Positions 1 through 6,014 of a DNA stretch of 13,236 bases are shown here, one piece after another. The notes beneath the pieces were generated by a model that saw only the letters and a program-made list of their open reading frames with translations, made no database searches and was not told the DNA's origin. The translations under genes were made by a program, and so were the position numbers. The stretch spans positions 1 to 13,236 of the forward strand of contig DDER01000009.1 in the NCBI GenBank assembly GCA_002336735.1. Reading direction: 5' to 3'. Every line of letters starts with the position of its first letter. Position 1 is the stretch's first letter. Source of the DNA: Candidatus Saccharibacteria bacterium UBA1949 (GTDB taxonomy: Bacteria > Patescibacteriota > Saccharimonadia > Saccharimonadales > Saccharimonadaceae).

Positions 1-341
1 AATATTTGCACTGGAAAATACAGCGCATTGAGAAAATTTTGGTAGCTATATTCTACCCCTTCGCGTTCCCGTGAACTCATAAGGTCAAAGTTTATTGATT
101 TACAGGCGATGATCGCCCTGAAGCTACCGTCCGCCATGATGACCATGTTTTCGCGTAACTCCGATAGCAGAAGAGAGTTTTGGGTAGTGGTACGATTTTT
201 GGCGGTTTCTGGTTTTTTTTCAATAGCTGGCGACAGAGGGGTTTGCGGTCTGGGGGCTACGGGCGTGTCCGGAATTAACCCGCCAGGATTTGGCGGAGCA
301 AGCTGTGGATCGGTTGCTGATTGTTGACTTACTGGCGGCAC
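1..341 (-). CDS. TraC/VirB4-N-like T4SS protein, N-terminal part (runs off left edge)
   Basis: Partial gene: 113 codons are open from a GTG at 341 down to base 1 with no stop. The GTG is chosen because GAGGAG lies 6 bases upstream (348-353), and no in-frame ATG exists between it and the in-frame stop at 402-404. The first ~55 residues are Pro/Gln/Thr-rich and low in complexity. From about residue 56 a folded domain begins, with LLLSELRENMVIMADGSFRA followed by CKSINFDLMSSREREGVEYS and then a YQNFLNALYFPVQI stretch. I recognise this as the N-terminal domain of the TraC-like protein that follows prgI in Saccharibacteria-type T4SS loci, upstream of or fused to the VirB4 ATPase. No Walker motif is reached in the window, so ATPase function is not shown. 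It begins 46 bases after prgI, on the same strand, and is probably co-transcribed. The role at the inner membrane beside PrgI is inferred. Confidence 0.85.
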   Translation of the reverse strand, partial: MPPVSQQSATDPQLAPPNPGGLIPDTPVAPRPQTPLSPAIEKKPETAKNRTTTQNSLLLSELRENMVIMADGSFRAIIACKSINFDLMSSREREGVEYSYQNFLNALYFPVQI

Positions 342-347
342 CCCACT

Positions 348-353
348 CTCCTC
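348..353 (-). promoter_or_regulatory. Shine-Dalgarno site that fixes the GTG start of the TraC-like gene
   Basis: On the minus strand this reads GAGGAG, 6 bases before GTG at 341. An ATG a few bases further upstream (354-356) is in another frame and hits TAA after eight codons. The SD therefore decides the non-ATG start. Confidence 0.7.
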
Positions 354-387
354 ATGCGCAGTGTTTATACCGATGATCCGAGAAACG

Positions 388-1317
388 TCAATGCAGTGAT
401 ATCACTACCTCATCTCCATCACGAAGTTCTTTTTCCCGGATACGCTTCGCTTCGTGGGCGATAGTTTCGATCGAAAGATCGGTGTTGTTTGCAAGGCTAA
501 TTATATCAGATGAAGGTGTGGTAACGCTAGTGGTTTGCGAGGCGAGACCAGGAGGGGCCGCATTCGGTGCGATGGGCTGTATGACCGACTGATGCATACT
601 GGTAGGGTATGGGTTTATCGACAGATGAACTGGCGTCGTCGTTTGGTGTGTTGCTGGTGTTGAGCTGGCAAGGTCTGCGTAGAGGTCGGAGACAGTTGGT
701 GGCGGCGGAGCCAATACTGTCGGTTCGTGGATACGCTGCATGAGCTCCTCGCGGCGCTTGTTGTCGGTTTGATTGATCATAGTATTGATAGATTGGGCGA
801 TACCACTAGTGTCATCGAGTGGGTCCTCGACCTGTTTGGCGGCGTAATAGACATCATTGATCATGGCAGTTCCAGGATCGGGAGCAGACGCCGCATCGCG
901 CACTGCCCAGCCTTCGGTATCCATGATATCTGCGAGATATGCGAAGCGCCGATCTGCTTCATATTGGCTCAAATCTTTGAATCGTTGCGGCTCGATGATT
1001 TTTGGAGCAGTGATCTCGACAAGAGACTGGATGCCGTCTGGTACCCAGAGACGTTTTTTGGGCTTGAGATGAAACGACACGACCGCTGCGAGGTAAACCT
1101 CCATCGGCTGGTCCTTGCGTAGCGGCAACGCCAAAGCTCCAAACAGCACAATAAACGGCAATGGTATAACAATCAGCACCACCGATAACTGAGCAAGTCC
1201 CCACGCCAGACCGATCGAGCCTACGGCAATGATCAGATAGATAAACTGACGAAAACTAAACGGCCCGATGAGTTTGTCATCGGCTTCGACATCTTGGGCG
1301 ACTTTGTAGACGGACAT
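388..1317 (-). CDS. prgI: PrgI-family T4SS inner-membrane protein
   Basis: A 309-residue protein. PrgI (named from the pCF10 conjugation system) is a small membrane protein of Gram-positive-type T4SS that replaces VirB3 and works next to the VirB4 ATPase. Visible features are an N-terminal KVAQDVEADDKLIGPFSFRQ motif (residues 5-24), two membrane segments at about 25-41 and 43-65, then ALPLRKDQPMEVYLAA and an LKPKKRLWVPDG motif (84-95), all typical of the family. The remaining ~210 residues are hydrophilic, with a Pro/Thr/Ser-rich stretch at about 200-270 and a charged tail. This C-terminal extension is much longer than the ~110-residue membrane core. The start ATG at 1317 is the only one before the core. 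The SD is poor, since GGGGAG lies 16 bases upstream. The gene lies 5 bases after the stop of virB6-like A, so translational coupling is likely. Family call firm; tail function unknown. Confidence 0.93.
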   Translation of the reverse strand: MSVYKVAQDVEADDKLIGPFSFRQFIYLIIAVGSIGLAWGLAQLSVVLIVIPLPFIVLFGALALPLRKDQPMEVYLAAVVSFHLKPKKRLWVPDGIQSLVEITAPKIIEPQRFKDLSQYEADRRFAYLADIMDTEGWAVRDAASAPDPGTAMINDVYYAAKQVEDPLDDTSGIAQSINTMINQTDNKRREELMQRIHEPTVLAPPPPTVSDLYADLASSTPATHQTTTPVHLSINPYPTSMHQSVIQPIAPNAAPPGLASQTTSVTTPSSDIISLANNTDLSIETIAHEAKRIREKELRDGDEVVISLH

Positions 1318-1322
1318 AAATA

Positions 1323-4148
1323 CTAGCTAAAATCTCCCCTGCTTAGTTTCTCTACCTCACCACGTTGCTTACCCAATTGTCGAGATAGCTGAGTGTCTGA
1401 TAGAGCGAGAGAGGCATTGCCGATGTATGTTCGTACGGCTGCTCCGCTTGCGCCGGTCCTTGGCATACTGCTTGTGGTCCGTCGAACAACCCCAAACTCT
1501 TGTCGACCAGTTTTTGTCATTCGATCAGCCGAATAAACATTATCCATAATTGCTTGATGTATCATACCTTCTGAGTTGGTGATTGCAGTGCCACCTACGC
1601 CGTTCTGGCGCATACTTTCTATTGTTGCCGGCTGCACGTAGGCAGGCTTGCTACTCGACTTTTCGAGCGAATCAGCAATATTATTGAGCTCTTTGGCTTG
1701 CGTCTGGTCGACTGCTGATAGCGTACTGGCGTGATCCAGTACGTCATTGATTCGTTCTGCATCGCCTGATTCTACGACTCGTTGTTGGGCAGCTAAACGA
1801 TTAGCGAGGCTTCCTCCGTCGATACCTTTGACACTTCGCCCCTGAGCAAGATTAGTCGCTTCCTGGGTCGATAAGTTGAGCTGTGATATTACTGACTTTG
1901 CTGCGTTGATATTATCCTGGTCGAGTTTTGCTTGGGTGCTAATAGCTGATGCGAGCGCTCGGGAGGCTCCTTCGGTGCCGCCAATACCGCCTGCCCTTTG
2001 TTGCATGGCGGCGTCACGCTGCATAGTTGCCGCATATCCTTCTGTAGCAACATATTCGGCGTTCTGCTTCTGGGTCTGGGCTATTCGGGTGTCATTGACG
2101 ATATCTTGTGCGCCTGGCACGGTAGCGTCGTATTCAGCCTTTGCTGCTTCGAGGTTGGCATCGATTCTCGAATCTTTCAGTTCACGATCACGGCGACGGC
2201 GAAACCGAGTCTTCCCAGCGAAGGCATCGCGGAATCTGCCGCCTGTCGTCGATAGTGCCCGCGCCTCTCGGCTCTTGTCCATACGCTCGCCAACATCCTT
2301 GAGCTTACTGCCAATACCCCCGCTCGCACCGCGCGTCAGCCGGTTGCCGGTGACGAGTCCAGCAAACCCTCCAAGTGTCGAACCGGCAAATTTCAGCAGG
2401 ATCGTCGTAAAGAACAGCGGTATAATCGTCACGCCCGCCCCGAGTACCTGCATCATGAACCGCTGATTTGGCTCGAGCTCGCCAGCGACATTGGTGATCA
2501 CTGTCCCAGCAAGTTTGGAAGCACCAACGATGAGACCAAAAATAAACGGCAACAACAACAGTGTTTTAAACAACGATATATATTTGCGAAATACACTCTC
2601 TAGGTTTGGAAAAATATACATCACCGCCGCAAGACTCGACGTAACAATCAGGAGAACGATCAATGCTTGTCGCATCATCAATACCAATACGGCGGTCAAG
2701 ATAGCACCAATAACTGGCAGGAGGACTGAAAAAACGGCGGCCACAGATAAGAAGCCAAGCGCACCAGTGCCGCCTATTAGTGCGACGCCGACGAGTCCCG
2801 TCCACACATTTCCCTCTGACCACGCGCTATTACCACCCTGGTACAGTGAATTAGCCGCTAGGCCAAACATGTTGTAGATTGATGTTCCCAAGAGATTAGA
2901 AATATCAACAGCGATGGCACATATCCAGTACGACGTATTGGCGAGGATTGCAGCAATGATGAGTTTTGGCAACATACGCTTGATATTGTAGTTGCTAAAC
3001 CCGATCGAGGTAATTTGTGAATAAATGATCAGCAAAAACCCGATCACAAACGCGACGTTGGCAATATTGCGGATCTTAGCCCAAGCATCGTACAGGCCGC
3101 TTTTGTCATTGAACACAGCTGGCTGCACCTTGAGCAGGGCGTTGACCATGCCGTACGAGATATCCGAAACCTTGGCGAGAAACCGCAACACTGGACAGAT
3201 GATCCAGCCAACACCATCGATATTACAGCTTGTCTTACCGCCGCCCGTGGCGCTTCCGCCATTTGTACCAGCACTACTCATCTCTGGCACTTGAGTCGGA
3301 TTATTTTTAGCATATTGAGAATAATTTTTTGCAAGTTGGTTAGTCAAGTCAGCGAGTGCCTGGCAATTTTTTTCTTCGAGTCCGAAATTGTCGAACTGAC
3401 GAACCGAAATATTGACAGCCTTGCCCTTTTGGGCTGTATAGATATACTCTTCCATGGTTCCTTTACCATCAATATCATCAGTTACTCGGTATATCACATC
3501 ATTTGCTAGGCGATTTTTTTGGTCAGACGTGCCAGTATATTTTTCACCTTTAGTGGCACGGCAGCCGATAATAAATGATTCTCGATAGAGATAATAAAGC
3601 ATAGGATTATTGAGGGGTGGCGGCGTAGTCTTACCCCAGAACTTGTCGTACAGTCGAGATGCATTATCTGCCATCTTGTTACCCGTAGCTGGCTTTATGA
3701 AGTCACCCTCGCCGTCACCATTTGTGCATGTCTTACCGCTTCGTAGATAGCCTACTTTGCAAAGTGCCTCCGTAGGTGTGTAGTCGAGTGACGAAAGTGC
3801 ATCATTGACTTTAGCTTCATCGCCGCAGTTCCATGCGCCACCGCCAGCGAGGGCTCCATCACCTTCTCTGGGGCTCAGTATCTCTCCTACGATTGTTCCA
3901 GATCCAGAGGTGAATATCTTGCCGTTGACTGCGTCGGCCGGGCTGACTTCACGAGCATTGGTGCTGCGGAAACAATCACGCAGCCAATTGGCTTTCATGG
4001 TTGTTTTGACTACTTCATCAATGGGCTTTTCTGTATAGGGAGATGCGTTGGCGAACATTGGAGAGAATGCTGTAGTGAGGATACTTGACGCAAATACCAT
4101 CAAAAAAAATTGTATCTGTAATTTCATAGGCAAGCGCCAAGATTTCAT
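1323..4148 (-). CDS. VirB6/TrbL-like polytopic T4SS protein A
   Basis: About 941 residues. VirB6/TrbL proteins form the polytopic inner-membrane part of the T4SS channel. An N-terminal signal sequence (cleavage near FANAS) precedes a ~275-residue Cys-rich extracytoplasmic region with at least seven cysteines. A GVGWIICPV motif follows at about 312-320. A membrane core of some 5-7 helices spans about 360-595 and includes YSQITSIGFSNYNIKRMLPK and an ANTSYWICAIAVDISNLLG stretch. The last ~330 residues are hydrophilic, with an Arg/Lys-rich segment near 645-660 and Ala/Gln/Glu-rich helical stretches, probably cytoplasmic. The start is uncertain: ATG at 4148 is chosen, ATG at 4127 also leaves a signal peptide, and TTG at 4166 abuts a hairpin. 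None has a clear SD. The core is clearly paralogous to the gene at 6015-8765, while the N- and C-terminal regions differ. The gene runs directly into prgI. Confidence 0.85.
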   Translation of the reverse strand: MKSWRLPMKLQIQFFLMVFASSILTTAFSPMFANASPYTEKPIDEVVKTTMKANWLRDCFRSTNAREVSPADAVNGKIFTSGSGTIVGEILSPREGDGALAGGGAWNCGDEAKVNDALSSLDYTPTEALCKVGYLRSGKTCTNGDGEGDFIKPATGNKMADNASRLYDKFWGKTTPPPLNNPMLYYLYRESFIIGCRATKGEKYTGTSDQKNRLANDVIYRVTDDIDGKGTMEEYIYTAQKGKAVNISVRQFDNFGLEEKNCQALADLTNQLAKNYSQYAKNNPTQVPEMSSAGTNGGSATGGGKTSCNIDGVGWIICPVLRFLAKVSDISYGMVNALLKVQPAVFNDKSGLYDAWAKIRNIANVAFVIGFLLIIYSQITSIGFSNYNIKRMLPKLIIAAILANTSYWICAIAVDISNLLGTSIYNMFGLAANSLYQGGNSAWSEGNVWTGLVGVALIGGTGALGFLSVAAVFSVLLPVIGAILTAVLVLMMRQALIVLLIVTSSLAAVMYIFPNLESVFRKYISLFKTLLLLPFIFGLIVGASKLAGTVITNVAGELEPNQRFMMQVLGAGVTIIPLFFTTILLKFAGSTLGGFAGLVTGNRLTRGASGGIGSKLKDVGERMDKSREARALSTTGGRFRDAFAGKTRFRRRRDRELKDSRIDANLEAAKAEYDATVPGAQDIVNDTRIAQTQKQNAEYVATEGYAATMQRDAAMQQRAGGIGGTEGASRALASAISTQAKLDQDNINAAKSVISQLNLSTQEATNLAQGRSVKGIDGGSLANRLAAQQRVVESGDAERINDVLDHASTLSAVDQTQAKELNNIADSLEKSSSKPAYVQPATIESMRQNGVGGTAITNSEGMIHQAIMDNVYSADRMTKTGRQEFGVVRRTTSSMPRTGASGAAVRTYIGNASLALSDTQLSRQLGKQRGEVEKLSRGDFS

Positions 4149-4167
4149 ATGTCTATTTAATACCAAA

Positions 4168-4199
4168 ATCCGCCGAAAAGCTAGTGCTTAACGGCGGAT
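4168..4199 (-). terminator. Stem-loop between lipoprotein A and virB6-like A (terminator or attenuator)
   Basis: The 8-bp perfect arms are ATCCGCCG (4168-4175) and CGGCGGAT (4192-4199). A further AAGC/GCTT pairing sits inside, around a TAGT loop. On the minus strand the stem is followed by TTTTGGTATT and begins 17 bases after the stop at 4216. The T-tract is short, so partial read-through into virB6-like A is plausible. No convincing promoter is seen between this stem and the virB6 start, which favours attenuation over full termination. Confidence 0.5.
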
Positions 4200-4215
4200 G
4201 TACGGGTAAAGACGA

Positions 4216-5097
4216 CTACTTACCGCTTGGAAGCTCTTGGTCAGTCATCACCACGCGCGTAGGCCGTACTACACCTCTTTCGTCAGCACACACACCCGTG
4301 ACAGTGGCTACTGTTGATACATTGACGGCTTCGCCGGGGTCTCCGATAGTCATGAACATTGCATTATCTTTGTTGTAATTGTCCTTCATGCGCAGAGGCA
4401 CCCTGGCATCGAAGCATTCAAAGCCACTAACCATTTTTTTGTTAGTAATAGCGATAGTGCCATCGATATCGAGATGCGCAGCGTAAGGTGGGATCGGTTT
4501 TGTGGTGCCATCAGAACTGCGGTAGGTGTTGGTGCCAAAACCCTGTTTTTTACCCTGATGTTTGATGTAATAATTCCATGAAGGGTCGGTTGCGTTGAGC
4601 ATAGCAGTATTAAACACCTTACCTTTGCCATAGAGTGCCTCGATAGCGGGGTTCGCATATTTTTCAGTAATTGCTGCCTCGAAATCGAAATCATCAGCAT
4701 CACTATCAGGATACTCTGACTTGTCTTCTGGGGTGAGGCCAGACATATAGACGTTTGTTAGGCCTTTTGCGAGCATCTGTACATATTCTTCGGGAGTTTT
4801 AAACATATCTGATCTGATTTCAAATGCTTTTTCGACGGCCGCTTCGCCGCCTTTTAGATATACTTCTCTGATAGCTTGTGGCGCGGTGGCTGCCGCATAT
4901 TCCCCAACAGTATCGAGTTGCTCGTGTGTAGCGGAGGAACTGATAGTTGCTGGACGTTCTGATGATTTACTTGGGTTATTCTCTCCTCCACAACCGCTTA
5001 ATCCGAGAGCTAATGAACCAGCCAATATGACGGCCGTAGGAGGTAGATGTCGACGCTCTGGAGACTGTAACATGGATTCATGTGTTCGTCTTGTCAT
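4216..5097 (-). CDS. Putative T4SS-associated lipoprotein A
   Basis: About 293 residues. The start is ATG at 5097 because AGGAAGG (5108-5114) precedes it by 10 bases. A longer reading from 5124 would begin upstream of this SD and is rejected. The N-terminus has a basic region (residues 1-20), a hydrophobic segment (about 21-32) and the lipobox LSGC with the modifiable Cys at residue 36, followed by a Ser/Thr/Asn-rich linker. It should therefore be a membrane-anchored lipoprotein facing outward. The remaining ~240 residues are acidic in the middle (EYPDSDADDFDFEAA) and end in a beta-rich-looking region with two cysteines (FECFDAR and GVCADERG), which might form a disulfide. I recognise no domain. 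Its position between the two virB6-like genes suggests an envelope component of the same T4SS. It has its own strong promoter at 5145-5173. Confidence 0.75.
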   Translation of the reverse strand: MTRRTHESMLQSPERRHLPPTAVILAGSLALGLSGCGGENNPSKSSERPATISSSATHEQLDTVGEYAAATAPQAIREVYLKGGEAAVEKAFEIRSDMFKTPEEYVQMLAKGLTNVYMSGLTPEDKSEYPDSDADDFDFEAAITEKYANPAIEALYGKGKVFNTAMLNATDPSWNYYIKHQGKKQGFGTNTYRSSDGTTKPIPPYAAHLDIDGTIAITNKKMVSGFECFDARVPLRMKDNYNKDNAMFMTIGDPGEAVNVSTVATVTGVCADERGVVRPTRVVMTDQELPSGK

Positions 5098-5144
5098 GTG
5101 GTAAATTCCTTCCTGTGTTAGCACAGCTATACCATATGGTTCAT

Positions 5145-5173
5145 ATTATAGCAAATACTGATAAATTTGTCAA
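5145..5173 (-). promoter_or_regulatory. Strong sigma-70-type promoter for lipoprotein A (and possibly virB6A-prgI-traC)
   Basis: On the minus strand the -35 is TTGACA (5168-5173), the spacer is exactly 17 bp, and the -10 is TATAAT (5145-5150), preceded by TGC as an extended -10. Both hexamers match consensus fully. The expected transcript start is near 5138, giving a ~40-base leader that contains the SD of the 5097 start. It shares GGTATTGACAAA and ATTTGCTA with the promoter at 5981-6009. Confidence 0.85.
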
Positions 5174-5178
5174 TACCA

Positions 5179-5213
5179 AAATAGCGTCTATCTGCAACGA
5201 AGAGACGCTATTT
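5179..5213 (-). terminator. Stem-loop terminator after lipoprotein B
   Basis: An 11-bp perfect stem pairs AAATAGCGTCT (5179-5189) with AGACGCTATTT (5203-5213) across a 13-base loop. It begins 16 bases after the lipoprotein B stop at 5230. On the minus strand the stem runs into TTTTGG, and the next promoter's -35 starts only 6 bases beyond the stem. It insulates the two lipoprotein transcription units. Confidence 0.7.
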
Positions 5214-5229
5214 GTGACATGGCCTACAG

Positions 5230-5925
5230 TTAGTAATTGATGCCGGCTGGACGGCCTATTCTCTTTGCGGGAAGGTTCGAAATCACGATTGTGACTTTTG
5301 GTGCTGTAGGATCAAGCGAGCGAGCGGGAATACGATACGCTTCATTACCATCCGAACCTATGACGACGTACTGTTTTGTCTCGTCGAGTGATGATTCTGG
5401 TGAGTTTTGGGCGTCAAACTCCTGGTAGGTCATCGTCTGAATCGGTGTTGCTTCGGGAGTGGTGGGCAGCGAAGCTTCGGAGTCGGCGAGGGCTTGTTTG
5501 CCAGCTGCGATCTCGGCTTTGACGTCGTCCGGGGCGACTGACGCGACGTTTCCCTCAGTATCAACCTGTGCACCGGAGGGTACATCTGCGCCTACACCAG
5601 GAGCTGTATCATCGCTTTCGCTATATGGTTTGACCGGTATTGGGTCGGTCTCAGCTCGAGCGGCCGGTGGGATATAGGTCGGCGAGGCGGTCTCGGCGAC
5701 TGGTGGCACTGATGGCTTGGGGGCTGGTGCTGCTTCGCCTGTGACGGTGGCTGGTGCTGAGGCAGCGACAGGAGCGGCCTCGATCTTGGCGGGCTGATCG
5801 CCGGGGCTACAGCCAGTGACGCCATTTACAGCTGCAATTGCGAGTCCAGTAGCTGCAGCTTGTTTGTGGCGACTCAACAGTCGATCCCACAGAGAGACTT
5901 TTGGTTGCGGTTCTTGATGTGCCAT
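5230..5925 (-). CDS. Putative Pro/Ala-rich T4SS-associated lipoprotein B
   Basis: About 231 residues from ATG at 5925. A reading that extends to TTG at 6009 is rejected, because those codons are the promoter itself (TTGACA and TACACT are both inside it). The N-terminus has a basic region with LLSRHK, a hydrophobic stretch (about 23-35) and the lipobox VTGC with Cys39, so a membrane-anchored lipoprotein is predicted. Residues ~45-135 are a Pro/Ala/Thr/Val-rich flexible linker. The C-terminal ~60 residues look folded (QYVVIGSDGNEAYRIPARS, then KVTIVISNLP) and end in a basic GRPAGINY tail. No domain recognised. The pattern of lipid anchor, long linker and small distal domain would suit an envelope-spanning adaptor, which is inference. 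It lies just after virB6-like B but has its own promoter. No strong SD precedes the start. Confidence 0.72.
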   Translation of the reverse strand: MAHQEPQPKVSLWDRLLSRHKQAAATGLAIAAVNGVTGCSPGDQPAKIEAAPVAASAPATVTGEAAPAPKPSVPPVAETASPTYIPPAARAETDPIPVKPYSESDDTAPGVGADVPSGAQVDTEGNVASVAPDDVKAEIAAGKQALADSEASLPTTPEATPIQTMTYQEFDAQNSPESSLDETKQYVVIGSDGNEAYRIPARSLDPTAPKVTIVISNLPAKRIGRPAGINY

Positions 5926-5980
5926 ACTATGGTGTCTTTCTAGCGATGGGCTATTTGTTTTTGTGGTTTTACTAGAGCTA

Positions 5981-6009
5981 AGTGTAGCAAATTGCTTGCG
6001 TTTTGTCAA
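5981..6009 (-). promoter_or_regulatory. Promoter of lipoprotein B
   Basis: The -35 is TTGACA (6004-6009), the spacer 17 bp and the -10 TACACT (5981-5986), preceded by TGC. It starts 6 bases past the stop of virB6-like B. The expected leader is ~50 bases to ATG 5925. It resembles the 5145-5173 promoter outside the hexamers too (GGTATTGACAAA and ATTTGCTA are shared). Confidence 0.8.
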
Positions 6010-6014
6010 TACCG

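Noticed and set aside
109..327. 72-residue plus-strand reading frame
   Set aside because: It is antisense to the SD-led TraC-like gene on the minus strand, which has recognisable family motifs; the plus frame has none.
1876..2466. 196-residue plus-strand reading frame
   Set aside because: Antisense shadow of the virB6-like A tail; Ser/Arg/Pro-rich composition without motifs, SD or promoter.
5098..5124. N-terminal extension of lipoprotein A
   Set aside because: The strong SD at 5108-5114 lies inside it and points to ATG 5097.
5926..6009. N-terminal extension of lipoprotein B from TTG 6009
   Set aside because: The codons coincide with a full -35/-10 promoter, and the extension would bury the lipoprotein signal behind 28 extra residues.
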